Assembly: GCF_003610535.1 (NCBI RefSeq)
Contig: NZ_RAPN01000001.1
Coordinates: forward strand, 434,001-498,000
Origin: Mangrovibacterium diazotrophicum
GTDB taxonomy: Bacteria; Bacteroidota; Bacteroidia; Bacteroidales; Prolixibacteraceae
Length of the DNA stretch: 64,000 bases
Reading direction: 5' to 3'
Shown: in pieces, positions 25,411 through 36,733 of the stretch
How the letters are laid out: every line of letters begins with the position of its first letter
Numbering within the stretch: the first letter of the stretch is position 1
Made by a program: the position numbers and the translations under genes
Notes under the pieces: generated by a model
Databases searched by the model: none
The model's input: only the letters and a program-made list of their open reading frames with translations
What the model was told of the DNA's origin: nothing

Positions 25411-26289
25411 ATGCCCGACGTTCTTTTTGCCGGTTTGACGACAATCGATATTCAATATTTTGTCGATCAATTTCCGGGATCAAATCAGAAAATAAAATCT
25501 GCATCTCCGGCAATCTTAGTTGGAGGCCCTGCTGCAAATGCAGCTGCAGCTTATGCTTTCTTAAAGGGCAACGCTACTATTCTTACAGCAATTGGAAGAA
25601 ATCCCTTTCGAAAAACAATTCTGAAGGACTTCGGATCTTTGAACATTGGTGCAATCGATTTCATTGAAGATGAGGAACAAGAAGCTGTTTTGGCAACTGT
25701 TATCACCAGTTCGAACGGAGACAGAGCTATTGTATCTCATCATCCGGACGATCATTCGGCTCGGTCGATCGACTTCGGAAACTTTCTGGAGCAACTTAAT
25801 CCCTCAATTATAATGATTGATGGATTTTATCCTACGATGACGCTGGAGCTTTGCCAGGAAGCCAAAAGGCGAGAGGTGACCGTTGTTTTTGACGGAGGGA
25901 GTTGGAAAACGCATCTGGATGAGCTGATTCCATTGCTGGATATCGTAATTTGTTCGGCTGATTTTATGCCCCCGGGATGCTCTACTCATTCCGAAGTAAT
26001 TGATTTTTTCCAAGCTCATGGTATAAAACGAATAGCCATCAGCAGAGGTGAACATTCGATTTTATTTAGCGAAGAGGGCGATATCAAAGAGATTCCCGTC
26101 GGTAAACGATTGGTTATAGATTCTCTCGGAGCTGGAGATTTCCTGCACGGAGCCTTTTGCTACTACTGGCACAAAGGACTTGATTTTGAAGCAAGCTTGC
26201 GGGCTTCAAGTGAATTTGCATCGGCAACCTGCAGCTATAAAGGCACCAGGACATGTTTTAGTGAACTCATTCAAAGTGAGTTCGTTTAA
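25411..26289 (+). CDS. PfkB-family carbohydrate kinase
   Basis: A 292-residue ribokinase-fold enzyme. The N-terminal FAGLTTIDIQYFVD and the Gly-rich VGGPAANAAAA are the sugar-binding region. DSLGAGDFLHGAF (about 241-253) is PfkB signature 2, with the catalytic Asp and anion hole. The family phosphorylates sugars or nucleosides using ATP. The exact substrate cannot be read from the sequence; ribokinase-like or fructokinase-like is most probable. It starts 100 bp after fabG, beyond the fabG terminator, and is followed after 38 bp by the SpoIIE-type phosphatase on the same strand, so those two may be co-transcribed. Confidence 0.85.
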   Translation: MPDVLFAGLTTIDIQYFVDQFPGSNQKIKSASPAILVGGPAANAAAAYAFLKGNATILTAIGRNPFRKTILKDFGSLNIGAIDFIEDEEQEAVLATVITSSNGDRAIVSHHPDDHSARSIDFGNFLEQLNPSIIMIDGFYPTMTLELCQEAKRREVTVVFDGGSWKTHLDELIPLLDIVICSADFMPPGCSTHSEVIDFFQAHGIKRIAISRGEHSILFSEEGDIKEIPVGKRLVIDSLGAGDFLHGAFCYYWHKGLDFEASLRASSEFASATCSYKGTRTCFSELIQSEFV

Positions 26290-26327
26290 ATATTTTTTCA
26301 TAATTTGTGTTGACTTAACCTTGTGAA

Positions 26328-28214
26328 ATGAATAACAGAAGTATCATCTTCCAATTGAGTTTCTACATTTTGGTTACTGTAACTGTTACAGTTGCTATTG
26401 GGGTTTACCTGAACTATAATTTCAGCAGGCGAATTCTGATGCAGAAAATTGAAGAGAATGCGATTTATCAGTCCGATAAAGTCACCAATAAGATAGCGCA
26501 CTACGTTGTTACGGCACAAGAAGTGACCCGGAATGTCAGCGCTCAGCTTCCTTATTATGACGAGAATGGGAAACTGGAAGAGTTTTTGACCAATGTTCTC
26601 AAAATGAACCGGATACTTTCCGGATTTCGGCTGGAATTGAAAGGAGATGACGGAAAACGGTACATTGCTATTTTTGCCAAAAGTGAGAAGGAGTTTTTGG
26701 TTTTGCATGATGAAAAGTACTGTCAATTTCCAAATTTCGTCGAAATCAAAAGCATTGTAGCCAAGCAGACCGAAGGACTTTGGTCCGATCCTTTTTATTG
26801 TCCGCTGGATACCAGCCTTCTTGTCACGAGTTTCACTGAAGCTGTTCGGAATTCCGACGGAACTGTGGTCGGATATTTATCGGGACAAATCAACCTGAAC
26901 TTCCTCGCCAAACTCGTTGCCGGTATCGATATCGAAAAAGGTGGGCTTTCCTTCATTTTAAGTAAAGACGGAACATTCCTGACACACCCGAATCCAACAT
27001 GGGTGATGAAAAAAAATATCTATGATATTCCTGAAAAAATCTTCCCAAAAAAACGAGCAGAATATGAAGGCATGATGCGATCGCACCAGGAAGGGTCTGG
27101 TTTCGCGTTCCCTGAATTCTTCGGGTACGAAAAAGCCTGGTTTCATTTTTCACCTGTTCCTTACACTTATTGGACCGTTGTTATTATTGTTCCGGCAAAC
27201 AAACTCTTCCTGGAGTTGGATAGTTTACTTCGAAATGTCATACTGCTGTCTACCTTGGGTTTAATCGCTGTACTTCTAATCATTGTTTACATTATGCGGA
27301 AGATGCTTTCTCCCTTGTCAACAATTGCGAAGTCAATCAAACGTTTAAGTACTGGCGATATTCGCGTCGGCGACCAGAGGAACGAAATACAAATGCTTTC
27401 GTCGAGCTTAAACGAATTGCAGGCCCGATACACGAAATATGTAAACGAACAAAATCAAAGTAAAAAAGACCGCCGGAAGATTGAGAAAGATCTGAAATCA
27501 GCTAAAGAAATTCAAACGGCGATCATCCCTGCTGAATTTAATCCGGGCCGAAAGATGGCTGTGATAGACTTGTATGCCCTGCTGGATCCAGCGGAAACCA
27601 TTGGAGGCGACCTTTATGACTATTTCTTTGTCGACTCAACCCACCTGCTGTTTACCATGGGAGACGTATCAGGTAAAGGAATTCCCGCTGCCCTGTTTAT
27701 GGCCGTTGCCAGCACCCTTATCAAGGGTAAATCGACCAGTTTGTCAGCACACGAAATTGTGGAGCATGTGAACAACGAACTTAGCTTACAGAATGCGAAT
27801 CAGAACTTTTTAACTCTTTTCCTCGGAATCCTGGATATAGAGACCGGCGAGTTTAGTTACTGCAATGCTGCTCATAATTACCCATACATTTTAACAGCTT
27901 CGGGCGAAGTGCGCACATTGGATAAAACTCACGGCCTTCCGGTTGGGGTTTATTCATCGAAAGCATACGCCGGGGATACCGGCTATCTGAAGGCTGGCGA
28001 TCGTATCGTTCTGTATACCGATGGAGTGACTGACTGCCGTGACGAAAGTGGCGAGTTCTTTGGAAACAGCAATTTAGCCCAAACGATCAAGACAATACCT
28101 GATTTCTCGGCGAAGGAATCAACACTTTACATTTTCGATCGTTTAAAAGAATTCAGGGGAGAAGCTGACCAATCAGACGACATTAGTTTGATGGTTATCC
28201 GCTACAAAGGATAG
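26328..28214 (+). CDS. Cache-HAMP-SpoIIE membrane phosphatase (RsbU-like)
   Basis: A 628-residue transmembrane signalling protein. TM1 is at about 10-28, an extracytoplasmic Cache-type sensor at about 35-290, and TM2 at about 302-323. A HAMP linker (325-375) and a short coiled coil (375-398) follow. The PP2C/SpoIIE phosphatase domain runs from about 400 to 628, with metal-binding motifs GGD (426-428) and GDVSGKG (445-451) and, near the end, YTDGVTDCRD and DDISLMV. Such proteins dephosphorylate an anti-sigma-factor antagonist in response to an external ligand. No antagonist or anti-sigma gene is adjacent, so the partner is unknown. The domain architecture is certain. Confidence 0.92.
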   Translation: MNNRSIIFQLSFYILVTVTVTVAIGVYLNYNFSRRILMQKIEENAIYQSDKVTNKIAHYVVTAQEVTRNVSAQLPYYDENGKLEEFLTNVLKMNRILSGFRLELKGDDGKRYIAIFAKSEKEFLVLHDEKYCQFPNFVEIKSIVAKQTEGLWSDPFYCPLDTSLLVTSFTEAVRNSDGTVVGYLSGQINLNFLAKLVAGIDIEKGGLSFILSKDGTFLTHPNPTWVMKKNIYDIPEKIFPKKRAEYEGMMRSHQEGSGFAFPEFFGYEKAWFHFSPVPYTYWTVVIIVPANKLFLELDSLLRNVILLSTLGLIAVLLIIVYIMRKMLSPLSTIAKSIKRLSTGDIRVGDQRNEIQMLSSSLNELQARYTKYVNEQNQSKKDRRKIEKDLKSAKEIQTAIIPAEFNPGRKMAVIDLYALLDPAETIGGDLYDYFFVDSTHLLFTMGDVSGKGIPAALFMAVASTLIKGKSTSLSAHEIVEHVNNELSLQNANQNFLTLFLGILDIETGEFSYCNAAHNYPYILTASGEVRTLDKTHGLPVGVYSSKAYAGDTGYLKAGDRIVLYTDGVTDCRDESGEFFGNSNLAQTIKTIPDFSAKESTLYIFDRLKEFRGEADQSDDISLMVIRYKG

Positions 28215-28307
28215 ATGTTCGATGGCCAAAAACTGATTTCTCGCAAGCTTACTAAATCTATACCCGACTTTTGTGTATTAACTCATTAAAGAAAGGAAGA
28301 GTAAAAC

Positions 28308-29363
28308 ATGGATGAATATCAAAGTGTATTAATAGGCCTAGCCAGTATTCTTATCGGAATCATTTTAGCGAGCTTGGTAATTCGACAGTTATTGAAGATG
28401 ATCAGAAACGAAACTCAGGAAGTTATTTGGAAGAAAATTCTGCGAAGGTTGAGTCTACCAATGAGTTTCATCATCATTCTAAGTGTGGTTTCGGTCGCAA
28501 TTCCTTCCGGCTTTTTTGACGATCTGCCCATCAACGCCCATATTATTCAGTCCATCATTTTCAACATCCTTATTTGCTGGCTTTTGATTGCCGCAATTAA
28601 AAGTATGCGCCTGATTGTTTTGGCCAAATACGATATCAAATCCGAAAACAACCTGAAAGCTCGGAAAATTCAAACACAAATGGTTGTAATTGAAAGGATT
28701 TTAATTGTCATGGTGTTGCTGTTCGCTTTTGCGGTCTCGCTGCTAAGTTTTCCGAAAATCAGGCAGGTGGGGATGAGTTTATTAGCCAGTGCGGGTATTG
28801 CCGGTATAATCATCGGTTTTGCAGCGCAACGAAGTATTGCCCTGTTCCTTGCCGGTTTTCAAATTGCATTTACCCAACCAATTCGTTTGGATGATGTGGT
28901 GATTGTTGAAGGTGAGTGGGGGTGGATTGAAGAAATTACACTAACCTATGTTGTGGTTAGAATTTGGGACAAGAGAAGACTAATCGTTCCAATCACTTAT
29001 TTCATCGACCGCCCGTTTCAAAACTGGACCCGAACAACCTCTGAAATTTTGGGAACGGTTTTCATTTATGTTGATTATGGGTTCCCGGTTGATGCGATGC
29101 GTGAAGAACTCACCCGAATCCTGGAGAATGCAAAAGAATGGGATGGACAGGTGAATGTGTTGCAGGTAACCGACGCCAAGGAACTGACCATGGAAATTCG
29201 CGCATTGGTGAGTGCCGCAAATTCTCCGGCATCGTGGGATCTTCGCGTAAAAGTGCGGGAAGAATTAATCAAATTTGTTCAGGAGAAATACCCACAGCAT
29301 TTGCCACGAACCCGAGTTGTGTTACCCGACCCAATAGATGCAAAAAATAAAAAGCCAGTTTAA
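28308..29363 (+). CDS. MscS-family mechanosensitive ion channel
   Basis: A 351-residue inner-membrane protein. Four hydrophobic segments are visible at about 6-24, 45-68, 78-97 and 126-150, followed by the pore helix (MSLLASAGIAGIIIGFAAQR) that marks MscS channels. The beta domain follows, with FTQPIRLDDVVIVEGEWGW and VPITYFIDRPFQNWT. The family opens under membrane tension during osmotic downshift. It begins 93 bp after the phosphatase gene. Its 3' end carries a shared terminator and faces clpC. Confidence 0.93.
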   Translation: MDEYQSVLIGLASILIGIILASLVIRQLLKMIRNETQEVIWKKILRRLSLPMSFIIILSVVSVAIPSGFFDDLPINAHIIQSIIFNILICWLLIAAIKSMRLIVLAKYDIKSENNLKARKIQTQMVVIERILIVMVLLFAFAVSLLSFPKIRQVGMSLLASAGIAGIIIGFAAQRSIALFLAGFQIAFTQPIRLDDVVIVEGEWGWIEEITLTYVVVRIWDKRRLIVPITYFIDRPFQNWTRTTSEILGTVFIYVDYGFPVDAMREELTRILENAKEWDGQVNVLQVTDAKELTMEIRALVSAANSPASWDLRVKVREELIKFVQEKYPQHLPRTRVVLPDPIDAKNKKPV

Positions 29364-29375
29364 AAACCGGCTTTT
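29350..29375. terminator. bidirectional terminator between mscS-type gene and clpC
   Basis: AAAAGCCAGTT and AACCGGCTTTT form a hairpin with one mismatch and a 4-base loop. A-rich sequence precedes it and T-rich sequence follows. It covers the stop codon of the channel gene and lies 10 bp from the clpC stop, so it serves both convergent genes. Confidence 0.75.
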
Positions 29376-29384
29376 CTTATTCTG

Positions 29385-31901
29385 TTATGCCTTTTCGGCA
29401 GTACCTAAGATCTTGACTTTTATCTTTTCGTTTTTCTTATCGAATCCGATCGAAACGGTGTCGCCTTCAGTTAATGAAGCCCGGATGATGACTTCCGCCA
29501 TCTCGTCTTCCAGGTATTTCTGAATAGCGCGTTTCAACGGACGTGCACCGTACTGAGAGTCGTATCCTTTTTCGGCGATAAACTCTTTGGCTGCTCTCGA
29601 AATTTTCAACTTGTAATTCAAAGAAGCAACACGGTCGTACAATCCACGCAATTCGATATCGATAATTTTGAAGATATCTTCTTTCGAAAGTGTGTTGAAC
29701 ATGATCACATCATCGATCCGGTTCAGGAACTCAGGAGCAAACGCACGCTTTAACGCTTTTTCAATCACGTATTTCGCATGGTCAGTTTCTTCCGCTGCTG
29801 TTTTTGGAGCTGTGAAACCAATACCACTACCGAACTCCTTCAATTGGCGTGAGCCAATATTCGAAGTCATGATGATGATCGTGTTTTTAAAATCGATATT
29901 ACGTCCCAAGCTGTCGGTCAAACGACCTTCGTCCAACACCTGCAACATCAGGTGGAACACATCAGGGTGTGCTTTTTCAATTTCATCCAACAGAACCACT
30001 GAGTAAGGTTTACGACGAACTTTTTCAGTCAACTGGCCACCTTCTTCGTAACCAATGTATCCCGGAGGCGCTCCAACCAATCTCGAAACGGAGAATTTCT
30101 CCATGTATTCGCTCATGTCAATCCGGATCAACGAATCAACACTGTCGAACAAATATTTCGCGATTACTTTCGCTAACTGCGTTTTACCAACACCGGTTGG
30201 TCCAAGGAAGATGAACGTACCAATTGGTTTGTTCGGATCTTTTAAGCCGGCTCGGTTACGTTGGATGGCTTTCACAATTTTCTGAATTGCGTCATCCTGA
30301 CCAACAACAGAACCTTTTAGTTTTTCGCCCATGTTCATCAGGCGCTTGCCTTCAGCTTGAGCAATCCGTTGAACCGGTACACCTGACATCATGGCAACAA
30401 CTTCGGCCACTTTGTCTTCGGTTACCACTTCGCGGTGGCTCAGCAACTCTTTTTCCCAAGCTTCTTTTTCCTGGTCAAGCAATTGCAACAAGTTCTTTTC
30501 CTTATCCCGGAAACCAGCAGCAAGTTCGAAATTCTGGCTTTTTACAGCTTTGATTTTTTCTTCGCGGGTTGTCTCAATTTTTTGTTCCAGTTTCACAATG
30601 CGATCCGGAACATTAATATTCGAGATATGAACGCGGGAGCCTGCTTCATCCAACGCGTCAATCGCTTTATCCGGCAAGAAACGATCGGTGATGTAACGAG
30701 TCGTCAACTTCACACACGCTTCAATTGCTTCAGGCGTATAAATTACGTTGTGGTGATCTTCGTAACGTTCTTTGATGTTATTCAGAATCTGAACAGTTTC
30801 GTCGTCCGAAGTCGGCTCAACCATCACTTTCTGGAAACGTCTTTCCAACGCACCATCTTTCTCGATTTGTTGGCGGTATTCGTCCAGGGTAGTTGCACCA
30901 ATACATTGAATTTCGCCACGGGCGAGGGCAGGTTTTAGCATGTTGGCCGCATCCAGCGAACCAGTAGCACCACCGGCACCTACAATGGTGTGAATCTCGT
31001 CGATAAACAAGATCACGTTATTTACTTTTGAAAGCTCATTCAAAATAGCTTTCATTCTTTCTTCAAACTGACCGCGGTATTTTGTTCCGGCTACAATCGA
31101 AGCAATATCCAGGCTCACCACGCGCTTATCAAAAAGCACGCGAGAAACTTTTTTCTGGATGATGCGAAGAGCAAGCCCTTCGGCAATTGCAGACTTACCA
31201 ACACCTGGTTCACCGATCAGGATCGGGTTGTTCTTTTTACGTCGCGACAGAATCTGAGCTAAACGTTCAATTTCTTTTTCGCGTCCAACAATCGGATCTA
31301 AACTGTTTTCTTCGGCTGCCTTTGTGATGTCAACACCAAAATTATCCAGCACGGGAGTTTCAGACTTTGTGGAGCCCGGTTTCTTTTGAGAACCGGAAGT
31401 CGGAGATTTTGAGAACGGATCATCAGCTTCTTCGTCTTCCTCACCACCATATTCCGATTTCGCCTCCGGTTGTTTATAGTCTTCCAACCGGGACTTTAAA
31501 ATATAGTAATTGATGTGGTACTCGTTTAAGATCGTTGAAATCTGACTATCCTTATCCTTAAGGATCGCCAGTAACAGATGTCCTGTGCTGATGGTTTGGC
31601 TGTTAAGCGCACGAGCTTCCAAATAAACCAGTTTCAGAGCTTTCTCTGCCGACTTTAAGAGTTGTACCGAAGCTTGCGGATCGATTTCTTTATCGGTCCG
31701 AAGTTCGTTTTCAACTGCAATTTTAATTTCAGACAAATTAATTCCTAAACCAGTCAAAATGTCAATCGCAATTCCTTCACCATCTCTCAAAATTCCCAGA
31801 AATATATGCTCCAATCCAATTTGCTCATTTCCCAAACGAATCGCCTCTTCGCGACTGTAGGAAAGTACATCTTTTATTCTTGGAGAGAATTGAGAATCCA
31901 T
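29385..31901 (-). CDS. clpC: ClpC-type AAA+ unfoldase
   Basis: I start it at the ATG at 31901 ([20 protein letters not shown]), giving 838 residues, because this is the normal Clp N-domain start; the open frame extends 13 codons further. The N domain has two repeats (to about 145). An acidic linker of about 160-200 precedes D1. D1 has GEPGVGKS and [11 protein letters not shown], a UVR/coiled-coil M region follows (about 400-500, [13 protein letters not shown]), and D2 has GPTGVGKT and [13 protein letters not shown]. ClpC unfolds proteins and feeds them to ClpP, and also serves in protein quality control. It is transcribed divergently from gyrA. Confidence 0.95.
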   Translation of the reverse strand: MDSQFSPRIKDVLSYSREEAIRLGNEQIGLEHIFLGILRDGEGIAIDILTGLGINLSEIKIAVENELRTDKEIDPQASVQLLKSAEKALKLVYLEARALNSQTISTGHLLLAILKDKDSQISTILNEYHINYYILKSRLEDYKQPEAKSEYGGEEDEEADDPFSKSPTSGSQKKPGSTKSETPVLDNFGVDITKAAEENSLDPIVGREKEIERLAQILSRRKKNNPILIGEPGVGKSAIAEGLALRIIQKKVSRVLFDKRVVSLDIASIVAGTKYRGQFEERMKAILNELSKVNNVILFIDEIHTIVGAGGATGSLDAANMLKPALARGEIQCIGATTLDEYRQQIEKDGALERRFQKVMVEPTSDDETVQILNNIKERYEDHHNVIYTPEAIEACVKLTTRYITDRFLPDKAIDALDEAGSRVHISNINVPDRIVKLEQKIETTREEKIKAVKSQNFELAAGFRDKEKNLLQLLDQEKEAWEKELLSHREVVTEDKVAEVVAMMSGVPVQRIAQAEGKRLMNMGEKLKGSVVGQDDAIQKIVKAIQRNRAGLKDPNKPIGTFIFLGPTGVGKTQLAKVIAKYLFDSVDSLIRIDMSEYMEKFSVSRLVGAPPGYIGYEEGGQLTEKVRRKPYSVVLLDEIEKAHPDVFHLMLQVLDEGRLTDSLGRNIDFKNTIIIMTSNIGSRQLKEFGSGIGFTAPKTAAEETDHAKYVIEKALKRAFAPEFLNRIDDVIMFNTLSKEDIFKIIDIELRGLYDRVASLNYKLKISRAAKEFIAEKGYDSQYGARPLKRAIQKYLEDEMAEVIIRASLTEGDTVSIGFDKKNEKIKVKILGTAEKA

Positions 31902-32126
31902 ATGCATTAAAGTTATCTTGTTATGGTTTTTCTGTAACAAAAATCAATCCGAAAAGGTTGTTTCGAATCTTTCTGTAAAAATAGCATTTATAGCTTTAAA
32001 TTTACACAAAAGGCATGACACGCGGCTTTCGGACTTATTGATTTTTTAAACATCGTGTTGTTGAAATTTAATTCGCATTAAGCTATTAAAAAGCGGTGAA
32101 TGCCGGCAGTATTAACAGTATTTTTT

Positions 32127-32134
32127 TATTTTTG
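32127..32134 (+). promoter_or_regulatory. TAnnTTTG -7 element upstream of gyrA
   Basis: TATTTTTG lies 45 bp before the gyrA ATG within the 278-bp divergent region shared with clpC. A GAAAGGAG stretch directly before the ATG (about 32165-32172) resembles a Shine-Dalgarno sequence, unusual for this phylum. Confidence 0.45.
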
Positions 32135-32179
32135 TAAGTCGTTTTTTTTACAAGTAAAAATCTTTGAAAGGAGCATTAA

Positions 32180-34678
32180 ATGACTGAAGGCGAAAGAATT
32201 ATTAAGATTAATATCGAAGAGCAGATGAAAACTGCCTACATCGATTATTCGATGTCGGTAATTGTTTCCAGAGCTCTGCCTGATGTACGCGATGGATTAA
32301 AACCTGTCCACCGCCGTGTTTTATTCGGAATGAGTGAGTTAGGCATTCTATCCAATAGACCGTATAAAAAATCAGCCAGGATTGTTGGTGAGGTTTTAGG
32401 TAAGTATCACCCGCATGGCGATTCTTCAGTATACATGACCATGGTGCGTATGGCGCAGGAATGGTCGCTGCGCTACCCCCTGGTAGACGGGCAAGGAAAC
32501 TACGGGTCGATCGACGGTGACAGTCCTGCAGCGATGCGTTACACCGAGGCCCGGATGGCAAAAATCGCAGAAGAAACATTAAGTGATATTGAAAAGAATA
32601 CCGTTGATTTTCAGCCGAACTTCGACGAATCGTTAAGTGAGCCAACAGTTTTACCAACTCGTATTCCAAACTTGTTGGTGAACGGAGCATCAGGTATTGC
32701 GGTAGGTATGGCGACAAACATGCCGCCTCATAACTTGTCCGATACAATTGATGCCATTACGGCATACATTGACAATAAGGAGATTGAGATTACCGAGCTT
32801 ATACCGATCATTAAAGCACCCGATTTCCCGACCGGTGGTATCATCTACGGTTATAAAGGAGTGGAAGAGGCCTTTGAAACAGGCCGTGGCCGTATCGTTA
32901 TTCGCGGTAAAGCGCATATCGAAACACATGGTGCCGGACGCGAGCGCATTGTGGTAACTGAAATTCCTTACATGGTCAACAAAGCAGAGTTGATCATGAA
33001 AATTGCGGAGTTGGTTAACGAGAAAAAAATTGAAGGTATTTCAAACGTTAACGATGAGTCAGACCGCGAAGGTATGCGTATCGTTATCGACGTTAAGAAA
33101 GACGAAATTTCGAATGTCGTTCTTAATAAATTGTACAAATACACGCAGTTACAGACATCGTTCAGCGTAAACAACATTGCCTTGGTGAAGGGACGTCCTC
33201 GTCTGCTTAACCTGAAGGATCTGATTCACTATTTTGTAGAGCATCGCCACGATGTTGTGGTTCGCCGTACACAGTATGAATTGGAACAAGCTGAAAAAAG
33301 AGCACACATCCTGGAAGGTCTGATTATTGCATCAGATAATATCGATGAAGTAATCGCGATCATCCGCGGCTCGAAAACGCCGGATGAAGCTCGTGAAAGT
33401 TTGATTGCTCGTTTCAACCTGTCTGAAATTCAGGCTCGTGCAATTGTTGAAATGCGTCTTCGTCAGTTGACTGGTCTGGAGCAAGATAAGCTTCACCAAG
33501 AATATGAAGATATTGTTAAGTTTATTGAACGTTGCCGCGAGATACTCGCAAACGAGGATTTGCGGATGCAAATCATCAAGGATGAGCTGATCGCCATTAA
33601 AGAACAGTATGGTGACGAGCGCAAAACCGAGATTGTTCCGAATGCGGAAGAATTCAACCCGGAAGATTTTTATGCAGATGAAGAGATGGTAATCACCATT
33701 TCACACTTGGGTTATATCAAGCGTACACCGCTGACTGAATTCAAAACACAGGGAAGGGGTGGAGTTGGTTCCAAAGGAAGCAACACTCGTGATGAAGACT
33801 TCCTGGAGCACCTGTTTGTTGCCACCATGCACAACACCTTGTTACTGTTCACCGAAAAAGGTAAGTGTTTCTGGTTGAAAGTTTATGAAATACCAGAAGG
33901 AACAAAAACGAGCAAAGGCCGCGCTATTCAGAACCTTCTGAATATTGAACAGGACGATAAAGTACTGGCATACATCAATGTAAAAACACTGAGCGACGAA
34001 GAATACATCAACAATAACTTCATTATTCTATGTACTCAGAAAGGTATTATTAAGAAGACGTCGCTCGAAGCTTATTCACGTCCTCGTCAGAATGGTATCA
34101 ACGCGATTACCGTTCGCGAAGAAGACCATTTGCTGGAAGCGCGCCTGACCAACGGTAATCACGAGATCATGATTGCAGTGAAGTCTGGTAAGGCTATTCG
34201 TTTCCACGAAAGCATTGTTCGCGCTATCGGCCGGACAGCTTCCGGAGTACGTGGTATCACACTGGGCAGCGAGAGCGATCAGGTCATTGGCATGATATCT
34301 GTTGAAAACCAGTCGGAAGATGTATTGGTTGTTTCAGAAAAAGGTTACGGAAAGCGCTCGACCATTGAAGATTATCGCGTAACGAACCGCGGTGGTAAAG
34401 GTGTTAAAACAATCAATGTGACCGAAAAAACGGGCGAATTGATAGCACTGAAGAGCGTTTCTGATAACAACGACCTGATGATTATTACTCAGAATGGAAT
34501 CACCATTCGTCTGCCGATTTCCGAAGTTCGGGTAATGGGCCGTGCAACGCAGGGGGTTCGATTAATTAACCTGCGCGGCGAAGATGCCATTGCATCGGTA
34601 GCACGTGTTGAATTCGAAGACAATGGTGAGGAAATCGAGAACCAGGAGAATTCAGAAGCTTCTGAAAATGAAGATTAA
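32180..34678 (+). CDS. gyrA: DNA gyrase subunit A
   Basis: An 832-residue type IIA topoisomerase subunit that cleaves and rejoins DNA while gyrase introduces negative supercoils. The winged-helix/tower region starts with [20 protein letters not shown]. The active-site Tyr is Y121 in MRYTEARM. The GyrA-box-like stretch [10 protein letters not shown] near residue 525 and the six-bladed C-terminal propeller (about 500-815) favour GyrA over ParC. The C-terminal tail is acidic. One oddity: in the quinolone-binding region ([17 protein letters not shown]) the position of Escherichia coli Asp87 is Met86. It is monocistronic and transcribed away from clpC. Confidence 0.97.
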   Translation: MTEGERIIKINIEEQMKTAYIDYSMSVIVSRALPDVRDGLKPVHRRVLFGMSELGILSNRPYKKSARIVGEVLGKYHPHGDSSVYMTMVRMAQEWSLRYPLVDGQGNYGSIDGDSPAAMRYTEARMAKIAEETLSDIEKNTVDFQPNFDESLSEPTVLPTRIPNLLVNGASGIAVGMATNMPPHNLSDTIDAITAYIDNKEIEITELIPIIKAPDFPTGGIIYGYKGVEEAFETGRGRIVIRGKAHIETHGAGRERIVVTEIPYMVNKAELIMKIAELVNEKKIEGISNVNDESDREGMRIVIDVKKDEISNVVLNKLYKYTQLQTSFSVNNIALVKGRPRLLNLKDLIHYFVEHRHDVVVRRTQYELEQAEKRAHILEGLIIASDNIDEVIAIIRGSKTPDEARESLIARFNLSEIQARAIVEMRLRQLTGLEQDKLHQEYEDIVKFIERCREILANEDLRMQIIKDELIAIKEQYGDERKTEIVPNAEEFNPEDFYADEEMVITISHLGYIKRTPLTEFKTQGRGGVGSKGSNTRDEDFLEHLFVATMHNTLLLFTEKGKCFWLKVYEIPEGTKTSKGRAIQNLLNIEQDDKVLAYINVKTLSDEEYINNNFIILCTQKGIIKKTSLEAYSRPRQNGINAITVREEDHLLEARLTNGNHEIMIAVKSGKAIRFHESIVRAIGRTASGVRGITLGSESDQVIGMISVENQSEDVLVVSEKGYGKRSTIEDYRVTNRGGKGVKTINVTEKTGELIALKSVSDNNDLMIITQNGITIRLPISEVRVMGRATQGVRLINLRGEDAIASVARVEFEDNGEEIENQENSEASENED

Positions 34679-34692
34679 AGAATAACAATGCA

Positions 34693-34723
34693 TTTGCGTG
34701 CATGACATTAAAGATTAAATTTG
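34693..34723 (+). promoter_or_regulatory. Bacteroidota-type promoter of the TPR gene
   Basis: TTTG (34693-34696) and TAAATTTG (34716-34723) are separated by 19 bases. This fits the -33/-7 consensus of the phylum and lies 28 bp before the first ATG of the TPR gene. Confidence 0.65.
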
Positions 34724-34750
34724 TAGCAAAAAAAGTATCTTAAATTAACT

Positions 34751-35938
34751 ATGATGATGAAGAAAACAATTCTATTGTTGGCCATACTTGTTACCGCTGT
34801 GGCTGGCTCTTATGCACAAAAGGGCAAAGTTTCCAGCGCTCAAACATTGAAAGACAGTGGTAAGCTGGATAAGGCGTTGGAAGCGATCAATGAGGCTATT
34901 GATCCAAATAACGAAAAAGCTGAAAAATCAATTCCTTGGCCAAGAACTTGGGAAGTTCGTGGTGAAATCTATCACGACATTTACAAATCGAAAGATGAAA
35001 ACTACAAGAAGTTAGCGACTGATCCGTTGGCTACTTCTCTGGAATCTTTCAAAAAAGCGATTGAGTTAGATACAAAAGGAACAGGAAGCAACGGTGTTAA
35101 AATCAACCTGACACTTTTGATCAACGATTTTACCGATCAAGCAGTTAAAGGTTTCAACGAAAATGACTACGAATTAGCACTGAAATCTTTTGAACAGATT
35201 TTGGATATTCAAAGCATGCCTTTGATGCAAGAAGATCCTCCGACAGTTGACACTGTGATCATTTTCAACGCAGGTTTGGCTGCTTACAATGCTGAAAACT
35301 ACGATAAAGCGATTAAATATTACAAAGAAGCTGCTAAATACAACTACAACGAAGCACGTACTTATGAGTTGATCGCTGCCAGTTACACAAACCAACAAGA
35401 CACAGTAAATGCATTGGCTGCGTTGCAGGAAGGTTTTGAGAAATATCCTGAAAGTAGTTCTTTGCTGGTGCAAATGATCAACATCTATATGAACGCAAAC
35501 AAAACTGATGATGCGATGAAATACCTGGAACTGGCTATCGAGCAAGATCCTGAAAACGCTTCATTCTACTTTGCTAAAGGTGCGTTGAATGATAAGTTGG
35601 GTAACACAGACGACGCAGTTACTTCATACGAAAAAGCTCTGGAGTTGAAAGATGACTACTTTGATGCTTACTACAACCTGGGTGCTATTTACTACAACAA
35701 AGGTGTAAAACAATTGGATGTAGCGAATGCTGTTCCTACAAACCAACCAGACAAATACGAAGAAGAAAAAACAAAAGCGGATAAAGAATTCGAGAAAGCA
35801 ATTCCTTATATGGAAAAAGCTTCAGAAGTAAATCCGGAAGATACTTATTCGTTGGAATCATTGAAACAATTGTACTATCGTTTGAAAATGATGGACAAGT
35901 TTGATGAAGTAAATAAGAAACTGGAAGATCTTAAGTAA
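34751..35938 (+). CDS. exported TPR-repeat protein
   Basis: A 395-residue protein with a signal peptide (MMMKKTILLLAILVTAVAGS, cleavage near YAQ). The rest consists of tetratricopeptide repeats: around 30-60 (AQTLKDSGKLDKALEAINEA), 145-170 (NDYELALKSFEQIL), 180-215 (NAENYDKAIKYYKEAAKYNY), and 245-330 (ENASFYFAKGALNDKLGNTD, then DAYYNLGAIYYNKGV). TPR proteins hold protein complexes together; this one probably acts in the periplasm. The sequence uses codons typical of highly expressed genes, and it has both a good promoter and a good terminator. The exact role is unknown. Any of the first three Met codons may be the start. Confidence 0.85.
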   Translation: MMMKKTILLLAILVTAVAGSYAQKGKVSSAQTLKDSGKLDKALEAINEAIDPNNEKAEKSIPWPRTWEVRGEIYHDIYKSKDENYKKLATDPLATSLESFKKAIELDTKGTGSNGVKINLTLLINDFTDQAVKGFNENDYELALKSFEQILDIQSMPLMQEDPPTVDTVIIFNAGLAAYNAENYDKAIKYYKEAAKYNYNEARTYELIAASYTNQQDTVNALAALQEGFEKYPESSSLLVQMINIYMNANKTDDAMKYLELAIEQDPENASFYFAKGALNDKLGNTDDAVTSYEKALELKDDYFDAYYNLGAIYYNKGVKQLDVANAVPTNQPDKYEEEKTKADKEFEKAIPYMEKASEVNPEDTYSLESLKQLYYRLKMMDKFDEVNKKLEDLK

Positions 35939-35945
35939 TATTGAA

Positions 35946-35971
35946 AGGAGGGAATTTTCTCTCCTTTTTTT
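35946..35971 (+). terminator. terminator of the TPR gene
   Basis: AGGAGGGA and TCTCTCCT pair (one G-U) over a 4-base loop, followed by seven T. It starts 8 bp after the stop codon. Confidence 0.85.
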
Positions 35972-36654
35972 GCATCTATAAAAATAACATAATATCAACT
36001 ATAAGACAAACAGTAAATATTGTTTTCGTCCTGGATTCAGCTTTAGACTTGTCAAATCATACCATCACTCTGGTATCAAATCAAAGGATTCTACAGAGGA
36101 AGATTTAACTATTATTAGATCCTGTTTTAAACTCCACCTATTTCTATTAACTCAAATGCATAAGGCTTCCTACAGAAAAATCTATCTAAGAAACTACAAG
36201 ATCACTTCACAAATCCCTTATTCAATTCTTTAAGCATCTAGGGAACTCTCAACATAGCTATTGACGTTTCTCAAATTTCAATCTAAAATAATAACATAAT
36301 TAACTCAAATTCCTTTCAGTATTCAAATGCATCCGATTAGTTGTCCGCAAAAAGCCAAAATTAGAAAATTGACGAAAAAGGCAGCTTGGAGGAAACTGGA
36401 CACGATAATCGCTTGAAAATTTTAATTTATACAGTCAATCGGAATTAGTTAGGATCTTTATGTTGTTATAACCCGAAACACCAATCAAAGTGCCCGGACA
36501 CTATAAGCTTCAAAACTGAATTGTCTATTCGTGTAACTTGACTGAATCATTTCTGATTAATAATCCGCAATAAATCACTTTTGTAAATTATTTACATTTA
36601 TGTATTTCATTTATTTAGTGAGACTTACTAGGACATCTCCAGTAATCTCAAGGC
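35972..36654. other. gene-free AT-rich intergenic stretch
   Basis: About 680 bp lie between two facing terminators. I see no credible frame, RNA gene or repeat. It could hide a small RNA, but nothing in the sequence supports one. Confidence 0.5.
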
Positions 36655-36686
36655 ACAAAAAAGCCCAAGTATCGAAATACTCAGGC
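36655..36686 (-). terminator. minus-strand terminator with UUCG tetraloop
   Basis: Read on the minus strand, GCCTGAGTAT and ATACTTGGGC form a 10-bp stem (two G-U pairs) closed by TTCG and followed by six T. It lies 48 bp beyond the stop of the small gene 36734-36931 and supports that gene being real. Confidence 0.85.
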
Positions 36687-36733
36687 ATATGTTATTACAT
36701 TTGTGTCGTAAAAAATGACTAACTAGAGATCTC

